IMG/VR virus record: IMGVR_UViG_3300047157_000119
Span: 1 to 21,504 of that record
DNA length: 21,504 nucleotides
From: a virus
Direction: 5' to 3' (one strand)
The notes under the pieces: generated by a model
What the model was told of the DNA's origin: nothing
Databases searched by the model: none
What the model saw: the letters and a program-made list of their open reading frames with translations, nothing else
Shown: piece after piece, positions 3,645 to 14,042 of the stretch
Layout of the letters: each line of letters opens with the position of its first letter
Numbering within the stretch: the first letter of the stretch is position 1
Position numbers and translations under genes: made by a program

Positions 3645-5100
3645 ATGAACGAAAACTATTTCATGGGCCTCGATGGCTTTGTATGGTTTACTGGTGTTGT
3701 AGAAAATCGTAATGACCCTGCAAAACTTGGTAGAGTACAAGTCCGTTGTTTAGGATACCATACACAAGATTTAAATGATATCCCATCAAAAGATTTACCA
3801 TGGGCTCATGTCATGCACCCTGTCACCGACCCTGCATGCAAGGTATGGGAAACTCACCTAGTTTTCTAACTAGAAGGAACATGGGTAGTCGGATTCTTTC
3901 GTGATGCAAACGAAAAACAACAACCACTTATCATAGGTTCATTACCTGGCATACCAGGTTCAACTGCAGATATGACAGAGGGATTTAATGACCCACAAGG
4001 ACAATACCCATCGGCAGACATTGACCATTCAGGTCATGGATTAAATGAATCAGATGTATCAAGACTTGCAAGAGGACAAGATGCAGAAACTCATGAACTA
4101 TTAATTAATCGTAGAGGTACTCAATGGAAAGAAATACCTACTGCAACCAAACCAGATGTATCAACAGTATCAACAAATTCTAAAGCAGAAACTGCTGGAA
4201 CTTTTGATGAACCACAATCCTCGTAATGTAGAAAAGACTGGTGGGTCAACAGGTGTCTATCCTTTCAATCATGTATACGAATCTGAATCAGGTCATGTGT
4301 CATGAGATAGATGATACAACAGGTGGAGAGAGATTATTAAGACAACATACATCTGGTACCTTATGAAGAAATTGTTGACACAGGTACAAAGACAGTTAAG
4401 GTTGTAGGTGACAACTATGAATTGATTGCTGGTGCATCTAACATGTTATGTGAAAGGAAATATTAATTTAACATGTGACGGAACTAAGAGAGAAAAGATT
4501 ACGGGTGATTATATATTAGAGGTTGGTGGTGACTTCACAAGAAAGATACACAAATCAGAACAAGTTAAGATTGGTGCTGGAGAAGCTGGTGGAAATCTAG
4601 AAGAAGAAATAATTGGTAATCATGGATTTAATATTTCTAATTCTGTATCTGGTGCAATAGGTTCTACAGAGAAAGGTACAGCAAAAGATTGTGATATTAC
4701 TATCGGTGGAAAAGAAACAAGAACGATTGGTGGAACTTATGATATAACTTCTGTTGATAGTTATTCTGTAGTATCTTTAAAAGATGTATTAGTAGGAGCA
4801 AGTAATAATATAACAATGTCAAGTGTTAAAGGAACTTCTATATCTTCTGGTACAACCATGACAGTTAAGGCTGCAACAAATCTAGATATTAAATCAGAGG
4901 CAGTAGGTACAATGACATTCGTTGGTAATTCAAGTGCGATTAGCTTTACAGGTTCATCAGGCACAATTAATCTTTCTGGTTCAGGTAGTACAATTACAAC
5001 TACACAAGAAGTTACTGCGAATACTATTGCACTTACAACTCATACACATACTGATACAGAAGGTCTGGCAGCTAACATAACATCAGCACCTAATACATAG
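3645..5100 (+). CDS. gp5: Baseplate hub spike gp5 (lysozyme-less), frameshifted
   Basis: The trimeric hub and cell-puncturing spike of the tail. The OB-fold start DGFVWFTGVVENRNDPAKLG and VRCLGYHTQDL match gp5 of marine T4-like phages, as does EGTWVVGFFRDANEKQQPLI and GSLPGIPG. From about 4440 to the end is the repetitive beta-prism needle (ITGDYILEVGGDFTRKI and many Gly/Ser/Thr repeats). T4 gp5 has a lysozyme domain between these parts; none is visible here. Frame breaks fall near 3836 (missing A), 3868 (extra A), 4217, 4302, 4363 and 4445, all repaired by one or two bases, so I give the whole span. Because the late promoter leaves no leader for 3645, the in-frame ATG at 3663 (MGLDGFVW) may be the true start. 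Confidence 0.8.
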
Positions 5101-5109
5101 GAGATAACA

Positions 5110-5610
5110 ATGGCAGATATAAAAATTGACGGAACAGATTCTACTAAGATAAATCTTGATGTAGATGATTCAAATGATTTAGTATTAAATCTAACAGGTG
5201 GTGATAAAGGTTTACGATTACATGTATTAGAAACAATTTATCCCGTTGGTTCTATTTACACCAATGCTGGTGTTGCAACAAACCCTGGTACACTATTAGG
5301 TTTTGGAACATGGTCAGCATTTGGAACAGGTAGAGTTATAGTAGGTGTTGATTCAAGCGATACTGATTTTGATGCAGTACGAGAAACAGGTGGTTCAAAA
5401 ACTCACACATTAACAATTGCTGAATTACCATCACATACTCACACAGCTACTTTAAGAGGTAATGGTGAAAATGAAACTCAAAGTTTACCATCGGCATCTG
5501 ATAATACAGACCCAAGTAGAACAATGACAACTGATGCCACTGGTGGTGGTGCTGCTCATACTATTGTACAACCATACATCACAGCATACATGTGGAGAAG
5601 AACAGCATAA
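5110..5610 (+). CDS. Tail collar-domain structural protein, 166 aa
   Basis: An intact 166-aa virion protein with a phage tail collar domain, related to the end domains of T4 short fibre gp12. Residues 44-75 carry YPVGSIYTN and GTWSAFGTGRVIVG; then SKTHTLTIAELPSHTHT with the HxH pair (H109, H111), which in gp12 and the long fibre tip binds a metal ion at the trimer axis; then GGGAAHTIVQPYITAYMWRR at the end. The first 40 residues differ and may attach it to the baseplate. Position between gp5 and gp25 is that of a baseplate or fibre component. GGAG lies about six bases before the start. The stop overlaps the next ATG as TAATG. Receptor contact is possible, not shown. Confidence 0.75.
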   Translation: MADIKIDGTDSTKINLDVDDSNDLVLNLTGGDKGLRLHVLETIYPVGSIYTNAGVATNPGTLLGFGTWSAFGTGRVIVGVDSSDTDFDAVRETGGSKTHTLTIAELPSHTHTATLRGNGENETQSLPSASDNTDPSRTMTTDATGGGAAHTIVQPYITAYMWRRTA

Positions 5611-6666
5611 TGGCAGACTTTACAACAGCAGATTTAGAGGGAGCAAATGAGTTATTAAATAAAACTCTTACAGATGCTAAAGCATTAAAGGATAGTCTTG
5701 TTGCTCAACATGGAGCAGATGCATCCACAATGCTCGCAGATGTAGAATCTAAAGTTACAGATTTAATATCATCAGTATCAAGTATGATACCAGAGTTACC
5801 TACTATTCCTAATGTAAATATGCAAGGAGAATTTGCAGCACTTGCAGATATTGACATCTCAACCCAAGCAGGACTTGAACAGTTTACTGCACAAACAGCA
5901 AATATAACTTCACAGTTTGGAACTGCAATGGCGGACAAAGGATTAGATATTGATTCTCTTGCTACACAAATACAATCAGGTGGAAAAGATTTAGTCGGTG
6001 ACTTACTTCCAAACTTACAATTACCAGATGGTGAATCACTTCCTATTGAGTTACCTTCTAATATAAAAATACCATCTAAAGAATCATTAAAAGAAACACT
6101 TACTTCTACACCTACACTTGAAACTATAGCTTCAGATGAATGCATTAGCAAAATTAAGAAATGCTGCTGATGATGTTGTAGAAGAAGAAAAAACTAAAAC
6201 TGATACACCTATAGATACACCTAAGGAAGGTTATACAGTAGTTAGTACAGGAGAGATTGCTGGAATTAAAACAGTTAAAACAACTACTACAACTACTACA
6301 ACTACAACTGATACAGAAGAAACAATTCCACCAGAGGGTACTAACAGAAAGAAAAAAACTAAAACATATAATCTTTTAGGTGGTGTAGGAAGTCCTAGAA
6401 AATGGAAAAAGTATCCTGCTAGTTATCCTAACTACCCTGGTGCAACTGGTATATTTGTTGGATATCAAAGAAGAGGTTGGGATGATGATAAGATAGCAAG
6501 AAGACAAAAGAAAGAAGAAGATAGATTATTTTTAAGAGCAGAAAGAGGTCAAACAATCTTTACCCGTAATCAGCAGTTTGATGAATTGGGTAATTGGAGA
6601 AAAGACACAAATGGATTTGTTTATTATGATATAAGATATAATCGAAAGAAGATGGTTAAAACTTAA
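5610..6666 (+). CDS. Unknown baseplate-cassette protein, probably one gene with a frame break
   Basis: Two frames, 5610-6170 and 6136-6666, overlap by 35 bp; I read them as one protein of about 350 aa. The first ends in an atypical SKIKKCC tail, the second starts without a ribosome binding site at MNALAKLRNAADDVVEEE, and skipping one base near 6135 joins a helical stretch. The N-terminal half is a helical, Ala/Leu-rich segment (EGANELLNKTLTDAKALKDS) with a central proline-rich turn (IPELPTIPNV). Then come a ten-threonine run (6280-6309), a basic, aromatic stretch (PRKWKKYPASYPNYPG) and FVYYDIRYNRKKMVKT at the end. I do not recognise the family. Its place between the collar protein and gp25 suggests a virion role. 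The start at 5610 is coupled by TAATG. Confidence 0.55.
6280..6309 (+). repeat. Threonine-run microrepeat (ACA/ACT)
   Basis: Ten consecutive threonine codons built from ACAACTACT-type units inside the unknown cassette gene. The repeat keeps the frame. It probably encodes a flexible linker between the helical N-terminal and the basic C-terminal parts. Its length may vary by slippage. Confidence 0.7.
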
Positions 6667-6683
6667 TAAATGAAAGAATCTCT

Positions 6684-6691
6684 TATAAATA
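6684..6691 (+). promoter_or_regulatory. T4-type late promoter before gp25
   Basis: Exact TATAAATA, 25 bp before the gp25 ATG; transcription would start near 6697, giving a short leader with TAGAGA as ribosome binding site. The 15-mer AATAAATGAAAGAAT just upstream (6665-6679) recurs at 14014-14028 beside the gp8 late promoter. Confidence 0.7.
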
Positions 6692-6715
6692 ATAATTAAA
6701 TAACTAGAGATTACA

Positions 6716-7145
6716 ATGTCCGCATATAAAGATGCACAAGCTCAAAATGATATCAGTCGTAATGCCAGACAGTATTCTGATTTAGATTTATTCTTTACTA
6801 AGAAAACTGTAGGTTCTGATGTTAATAAAGTAACTGATATACAAGCAGTTAAGAGGTCATTAAGAAATCTAATAAACTTAAATGCTTTTGAAAAACCATT
6901 CCACCCAGAGATATCTGGTGGGGTTCGTGAATGTTATTTGAAAATATATCACCTATGGTTTCTGCAGTACTAGCTAGAAAGATAGAAGATGTTATTAACA
7001 ACTTTGAACCAAGATGTAGATTAGTATCAGTTAGAGCAATACCTGATTATGATAGAAACATTTACAATGTACAATAGAATTTTATGTAGTTAACGCACCC
7101 ACAGAACTAGTAGACTTATCAGTCATGTTAGAGAGATTAAGATAA
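6716..7145 (+). CDS. gp25: Baseplate wedge gp25, frameshifted
   Basis: About 142 aa, a conserved wedge component of contractile tails (GPW/gp25 domain) that sits next to the inner wedge and helps fix the tube and sheath start. The signature is clear: SDLDLFFTKKTVGSDVNKVT, then DIQAVKRSLRNLINLN, EKPFHPEISGGVRE, and in the next frame LFENISPMVSAVLARKIEDV, INNFEPRCRLVSVRAIPD and the C-terminal LVDLSVMLERLR. Breaks occur near 6934 and near 7072 (GTACAATAG where GTAACAATAG restores TIEF). Its own late promoter lies just upstream. The stop overlaps the gp6 start as TAATG, so the two wedge proteins are co-translated. Confidence 0.85.
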
Positions 7146-9069
7146 TGGCAACAAACGATAAAAGATTAAGAGTAACAGAATTAGACTTTGACAATATTAA
7201 AGATAATTTAAAAACATATTTAAAAGCACAAACAGAATTTAAAGACTATGACTTTGAAGGTTCTGGTATGAATATTCTATTAGATACTCTTGCATACAAT
7301 ACTCACTACTTAGGATTCAATGCTAACATGTTGGCAAATGAAATGTTTTTAGATAGTGCATCACTTCGTTCAAGTGTAGTATCTCATGCAAAAACTTTAG
7401 GTTATGAAACAACATCAGCAAGAGCATCTAATGCTACAATTAATATAAATTTAACAACAAATTCTAATACAAAAACAATGTCGGCAGGTACAGCATTTAC
7501 TACAAGTGTTGACGGAACTGATTATCAGTTTGTACAATTGCTGATGTGACTGCAAGTAATACAGGTAGTGCTGTTCCATTTGATAGTGTAAAAATTTATG
7601 AAGGTAGTTATATTACAACAAGATATACAGTAGATACTTCTGATGTTGACCAAAGATTTTTATTAAGTGATGCTAATAGTGATACTTCTACTTTAACAGT
7701 TAAGATACAAACATCAAGCTCTGATACAACAACTACAACTTATACTAAAGCAACAGACATAACACAACTATCTCAAGTAGCACTGTTTATTATTTACAAG
7801 AAACTGATAGTGGTTTATTTGAAGTTTACTTTGGTGATGGTACAGTTAGTAAAGCTTTATCAGATGGTAATATTGTTATACTACAATATGTGGTTACAAA
7901 TAAAACTTTAGCAAATGGAGCAAGTACATTTAGTTCACCATCAAGTATTGATGGTGTTCAACAATTACAGTTACAACTGTATCAGGTGCAACTGGTGGTT
8001 CTGAAGCTGAAAGTATACAATCAATAAAATTAATGCTCCATTAGATTATGCAGCTCAAGGAAGATGTGTAACAGTAGATGATTATAAAACTTATACTAAA
8101 AAATTATTTGCAAACACTCAAGCAGTTTCTGTTTGGGGTGGAGAAGATGGTAGTTATGATACAAGTACAGGTGTATCATCTAACCCAGAATATGGTAAAG
8201 TGTTTATCTCAATTAAATCTACTACAGGTGAAAATTTAACAACTGTACAAAAGAGTAACTTAGTTCAGCATTTGCTCCATTCAAAGTTGCTTCAATTACA
8301 CCAGTGGTTGTAGACCCAGAAACAACTTATCTAATTTTAAATGTTTCATTTAATTATGATTCAACTGCAACAACATCTACTAAAGATGAGTTAGCAAGTT
8401 TAATATCTACAACTGTTTCTAATTACAACTCAACATGACTTACAAGAATTTAATAGTTCGTTTAGACATTCTAAACTATTAGGACTAATTGATGATACAG
8501 ATACATCTATATTAAATAATACAACTACAGTCACTCTGGGTAAATTTTTTACACCAGTAAGTGAAACATCATCATATAATATTAATTTTAACAATGCATT
8601 TTTTAATCCCCACTCAGGTCATAATGCACTGGTGGTGGAGTAATTGCATCTACAGGATTTTATCTAGATAATAGTACAAAACAGAATACTTTTTTGATGA
8701 TGATGGCTCTGGTAATTTAAGAATTTATTCTTTATCCACTGGTCAAGTAAGAACATATCTAAACTCAGAAGCAGGTACAGTAGATTATACTAATGGTACA
8801 ATTAGTACAACAGCATTATTAATTTCTGCAGTATCAAATGTAGATGGTGCATCATCAACACAAATTCGTATAACAGCAATTCCAAAATCAAATGATGTGA
8901 TACCTGTAAGAAATCAAATATTAGAAATAGATTTAGTTAACACAACAACAGGTGGAACTGTTGATGCACAAGCAACTACAGGTGTGGGATATACTGTTAG
9001 TCAACAGGTACAACTTCAACTACAACTGTATCAACACCTTCATCTACACCAACAAGTTCGGCGTATTAG
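7145..9069 (+). CDS. gp6: Baseplate wedge gp6, heavily frameshifted
   Basis: About 640 aa when the frames are joined, close to T4 gp6 (660 aa). gp6 is a dimer that links the wedges into the inner ring. The N-terminus RLRVTELDFDNIKDNLKTYL, FEGSGMNILLDTLAYNTHY and LGFNANMLANEMFLDSASLR is typical of this family; PLDYAAQGRCVTVDDYKTYT, VWGGEDG and FAPFKVASITPVVVDPET follow further on. The conserved text jumps frame about nine times (near 7537, 7782, 7972, 8035, 8268, 8440, 8622, 8680 and 9003), nearly all repaired by one added base. The last part reads GYTVSSTGTTSTTTVSTPSS to the stop at 9067-9069. No decay of conserved residues is seen between breaks. Confidence 0.8.
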
Positions 9070-9073
9070 ATGA

Positions 9074-12000
9074 ATGGCAAAAAATAATTCAAAATTACTA
9101 ACTAAAGTATCACCACTTATTGAGGGGCAAGTACCTGATTTTGTACAATCAGAACATCCTAAGTTTGTAAAATTTCTTAAACACTATTATCAATACCTAG
9201 AGGCAGGTAGAATTACCTATACAGGTGAGTTAGATTATTTAAGACAACAAACTAATACATTAGAATTTATTTTACAAGAAGATGGTGAAAGAATTGTTAC
9301 TGAAACAGGAACAGGTACTACAGGTTATTTGTAAATGGTGAAACCATTACAGGTGCAACATCTAAAGCAACTGCAACAGTATTAGTAGAAGATGGTCGAA
9401 ATAGATATCTTTATATATCTTCTCAACAAAAATTTATTACAGGTGAAACTTTTACAGGTGGAACATCTGGTGCAACAGGTGTTATGTCAGAGTATCGTGC
9501 AAACCCCGTACAAAACATTCAACAACTTTTAGAGTATGCCAATGTAGATAATACTATCTACGATTTCTTAGACCAAATGCGTGACCAGTTTATGAACGCA
9601 ATACCTGAAACATTAGCAACAGGTGTATCTAAAAGAAAATTATTAAAAATATTAAAGACTTATATGCTGCCAAAGGAACATCAAAAGGTCACGAATTATT
9701 TTTCAAAGCATTCTTAGGTGAAACACCAGAGATAGTTTATCCAACAGAAAGAATGATGAGAGCCTCAAATGGTAATTGGGGTCAAAAAGTTACTCTAAGA
9801 GTTTCTGCTGCAGCCAATATAGATGGTTCAGAAGTAATCAATCAAATTATTACAGGAGAAACATCTGGTGCAACAGCTGTTGTCGTATCTTCATCTACCT
9901 TTACACAAGGAAACTTTGCAGTAACAGAATTTGAATTACAAAATATAACAGGTACATTTACAGATGGTGAAACAATTACAGGAACATCAATTACAAGAGA
10001 TGTAGATGTATCATTCACAGTATCATCTCAAATCACTACATCGGCCGTTACGAATGACGGAATATTGAATAGTGTATCTGATACTCTAAGTATTGAAAGT
10101 CTAGGAAGCGGTGTATCAGAGGTCGTTGTAGAGGATATTCTAACAGGGTCAGTAAGTGATGTCATAGTAGATGATGGTGGTAGTCTATATGAAGTAGGAG
10201 ATGTAGTATCATTTACTTCTGATTCAAATGATACAGATATTAATGCTGCAACTGGTGTTGTTAGTATGATTGGTGGTGGTATCTTACAAGAGGCAGGTAC
10301 TCTAGATGATTCAGATATTACAACAGATACAATTACATTAGAAGAATCTACTAACACATCATTAGTGCCATTTGAAATTATTTTAGAAGATGGTAATTTA
10401 ATTCAAGAAGATATTACACCAGATTCTTCTACAGTAGAATTTACTCTTACATCATTAAATGCAAACACAGATGATATTAAAATATATCGTGATGGTGTAT
10501 TATTAAATTCAACAGATACTGCTGGAGATACTGTATGGAGTATAAGTGGTACAACATTAACATTCGATACTGCACCAACAACAGGTATACCTCATGTAAT
10601 AAAAGGTAACTCTGTTAATAAATTATTATTAGATAGTACAAATGGTACAGCAAATGCTGGTCATAATTTATTAACAGATACATTACAAGAAACTGCAGAT
10701 GAATTTACAAACAATAATTTATTTGCTTTAGAAGAAGACACATTTGGAACACTTGCAGAAGCTACATCAATTAGAAAAGTAAAAGTAACTGATGGTGGTA
10801 ATGGTTATTCTAAATTACCTACTGTATCTGTTACAAGTACATCTGGTACAAGTGCAAGTCTTAAATCAAATACAACAGACATTGGTAGAGCAAATGGTAT
10901 AGAAATTAAAAATGGTAGTTTCGATTTAGATTCTAGTAATCCACCAGATGCAACATTCCAAGCTCACTTTGTATTAAAAGATGTTACAGGAACATTTGCT
11001 TCAGGTAATACTTTAACATCTCATACAGGAACAATTTCTGGTTGGGATTCTGATACACAAGTTTTAAGTACAACATTTGAAAATGTAATTAGAACAGATG
11101 GTGAGGCATCAAGTACAACAAACGAAGGTATAAGATTAGAAGATAATTCTGAATCAACACCTCATGGTATTCTTTTAGAAGATGAATTAGATTTTGATGA
11201 TGGTGAAAACTTCTTAATTAATGCAACAGGTATAACTACACCTACAAATACAAAAGAAATATTTAAAGTAACTGTTGGAAGAAACTCTACTGATACTGCA
11301 AATATATTTTATATTAATGGAGTTGCAAACCCAAGACTAGGTTTGGCAAGAGGTAATACTTATAGATTTGATACATCTGATAGTTCATTATACAATGCAG
11401 TTTCTACAGCCAATCATCAATTAAAATTTAAATCAGTTTCAGTTGCTGGAACAACAACAGGTGGTAGTGAATATACAACAGGTGTAACAGCATCTAGTGT
11501 AACAACAATTCCAATAGGAACAACAGGTTCATTTATTGAAATAGAAGTTGCTGCAGATGCTCCACAATTATATTATTATTGTGTTAATCATTCTGGTATG
11601 GGTAATTCATTACTTACATTTACAAGACCAAATATTATTAATGGTGTTGATGATAGAATAGTAATTAACGCTGATGGTAAAACAGGTGATGATAGTATAT
11701 TATTAGAAACTGCTACAGGAAGAAATAACGGAACACATATACTGATACAAGAAAGTGGTCAAGCATTAGGAAGTGCAACAGATGGTCCAAACATATCTGG
11801 TGGAAGTTTTATTATAGAACATGGACACAGAGATGGTGGAGTTCCACATAATGAAGGTGATGCATTAGCCATAAACAGATATCGTGAAAATGGTCAAACA
11901 AATTTTGTAGTAATGGAAGAAGGTAACACAGGTGATGAAGGTAACAGATTAAGTACAGAAGATTTAGGTAATGTATTAGTACAAGAAGATAATGATAAAA

Positions 12001-13989
12001 TATTATTTGAAGAAGATATATCATTTGACAATATAGTTTTAGATGCAACAGATAGTTCATCTACAGATGCTGCAGATGATATCATAAATGAATCACCTAT
12101 AGATTTCTCAAACGACAATGTAACAATTACAGATTCAGGTGGAGCATCAGCAACGATTGTATCTGCTGATATATCTACAGGAACACTTGCAGTTGGTACA
12201 CAAAAAACAGAGGTTGGTGCTTACAGTGGTATTCAAAGTTTAGTCGGTGAGGACTTAAACAGATTGCAAGATTCTTACTACTATCAAGATTACTCTTATG
12301 AGGTTAGAGTGGGTGAATCATTATCAACATATTTAAACGAATTAAAACGAGCAGTACATCCAACAGGATTTGCTCCATTTGGTAAAGTAAATATTGCATC
12401 ACAAATTTCTGTTAGAGTTACAACAACTGCTGCAGGAGTTGCTGGTTATGATGGTGACACAACAACATTCTCACCAGAACTTGCTTCTACATTCGCAACA
12501 CTATTTGATGAACATGTAAAAATATCACACAGAACAGCTGTTGGTATAGGTGACCACGATGCTAATATTGTATTGGATGGTACAGATGGTTCTTCAACAA
12601 ATGCTGGAGATGGTATAGAATACGAAACTGCTACAGGTGATACTGGTAGTGGAATCATGGCATCTGAATCAGCACAGGGTATTGGTGGAAATAGTCAAAG
12701 AGCAATTATACATTCTAGAGAAATTAAGATTAGTAATAATCCAATGTCAAGAGTAAAAGACAATGTACTATTACATCTTGCAACACATCCATTTAGAGAT
12801 TCATGTGGTATCGTATTAGAAAGTGGTTCAGGTAATCTTACAGACAATTTAGTATTAGATGGTATTAAACCATTTGATGATATTGTATTCTTTACTTTAG
12901 AAGATGACACAGGTAGTATATGTTTAGAAACTTGTCGACCAGGTACAGGTAGATTACTTGCAGAGGCAGATAGAATTGCTGTACCTACAGATATGATTAT
13001 GAATGAGAATGAAAAAATATTGTTTAGTGATGATGACAATGATACCACACTTACATTTGATGAGTTTGGTACAATAACATTTGAACATATATTAAGACCA
13101 AGTCAACTTACCTTGGCAGATGATACAGATAACATTGATGTAACAGGTATGGTAGATTCTATTGTTATGGAAAATGAAGGTGAGTTATTATTAGATGGTA
13201 CAGATAGTTCATCTACAGATGCTGGATTTAAGATATTACAGAATACAAAAGAAACAATAGTTACTGTAGAAGATGAGGGTGACATAGTTTTAAATGGAAC
13301 AGATAATGCTGGTAGTGATGCTGGATTTAAATTAGTAATAGAACCTGATACAGATGATTTAGGATTCGTTGTACCTATTGGATTAGAACAAAATGTTAAA
13401 ACAATATCATCAAGTTCAGAAAGAGCAACATTTATATTAGAGGAAACAGGTGTATTAATATCAGAAGACAATGACCCTACATCAATTAATGATAGAATTA
13501 TAAGTGATAACCTAAGTGAGGCTGGTGGTATTCTTATGGAAGATATATTTGCCACAAGATGCAAATGATAGAATTAAATTAGAGTATGGTGATGGTGTTA
13601 TTCTTATGGATGGTAGTGGTAATACTGTATCAACAGGATTAGATGGTTCACCTATTACACCTTATGATGAGGATGCTGGATTTGCTGTAACTTTTGAAAC
13701 AGAATTTAGAGACCAACCACTTCTTGCTATGGAAACATATAACATAATAGGAAGTAGAGGACAAACACCAAGAGAAAACTTTAGACTAAGTTCTCAAAAT
13801 GACACAGCGTATAAGTCTAAATATGGATATACACCAATCGTGTTACCTGCTGAAATAACTGTTCGTGATACTGGTGATATTGCTCTTGAAGATGCAACAG
13901 ATAATACACATGGATTTCTTGTATTAGATACAGCAGCACATGCTGGAGATAATATAGATTTAGAGGGAGCAACTGGTATAACATTTTAG
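9074..13989 (+). CDS. gp7: Giant gp7-type baseplate wedge protein, about 1,640 aa
   Basis: By position between gp6 and gp8, and by its start (LLTKVSPLIEGQVPDFVQSE, then HPKFVKFLKHYYQYLEAG), this is the gp7-type wedge protein of marine T4-like phages; T4 gp7 has 1,032 residues. The conserved block NIQQLLEYANVDNTIYDFLD, KDLYAAKGTSKGHELFFKA and LGETPEIVYPTERMMRASNG follows. From about 9800 it is a long Asp/Thr/Ser-rich beta region with GExITGxTSGATA modules, a cupredoxin-like domain (11229-11630) and LDGTD repeats (12030-13370). The segment YSYEVRVGESLSTYLNELKR with AVHPTGFAPFGKVN is a conserved non-repeat block. Frame breaks lie near 9330, 9655 and 13550; 9753-13568 is unbroken. Naming it gp7 is by synteny and partial similarity only. 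Confidence 0.6.
11229..11630 (+). other. Cupredoxin-like domain inside the gp7-type protein
   Basis: About 134 residues with the layout seen in marine-phage virion proteins: FKVTVGRN, then FYINGVANPRLGLARGNTYR, FDTSDSSLYN, a histidine in ANHQLKF (codon 11415-11417), EYTTGVTASSVTTIPIGTTG, and finally YYYCVNHSGMG with Cys (11580-11582), His (11589-11591) and Met (11598-11600). That His...Cys-x2-His-x2-Met set is the ligand set of type 1 blue-copper proteins. Copper binding in a phage particle is inference. Confidence 0.65.
12030..13370 (+). repeat. LDGTD-type protein repeats in the gp7-type gene
   Basis: Recurrent in-frame units: VLDATDSSSTDAADDI, VLDGTDGSSTNAGDGI, LLDGTDSSSTDAGFKI and VLNGTDNAGSDAGFKL, with looser copies earlier (LLLDSTNGTANAGHNL) and later (ALEDATDNTHGFLVLD). 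A 25-nt identity (12048-12072 and 13200-13224) shows recent common origin or exchange for two copies. Asp-rich turns separated by short beta strands suggest a stacked or calcium-binding fold; this is inferred. Confidence 0.7.
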
Positions 13990-14009
13990 ATAATGTTAGA
14001 TATAACTTG

Positions 14010-14017
14010 TATAAATA
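14010..14017 (+). promoter_or_regulatory. T4-type late promoter before gp8
   Basis: Exact TATAAATA in the 53-bp gap after the gp7-type stop; transcription would start near 14023, giving a leader of about 20 nt with GGGA before the gp8 ATG. It partly overlaps the second copy of the 15-mer AATAAATGAAAGAAT (14014-14028). Confidence 0.7.
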
Positions 14018-14042
14018 AATGAAAGAATGGGAATAAAACAAA

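Noticed and set aside
12030-13370. CRISPR-like repeat array
   Set aside because: The repeats are in-frame protein repeats with variable spacing and sequence inside an open coding region, without uniform spacers.
10028-13564. Several minus-strand frames of 70-153 aa opposite the gp7-type gene
   Set aside because: The same shadow effect from a Thr/Asp/Ser-rich coding strand; the repeats on the plus strand stay in frame across them.
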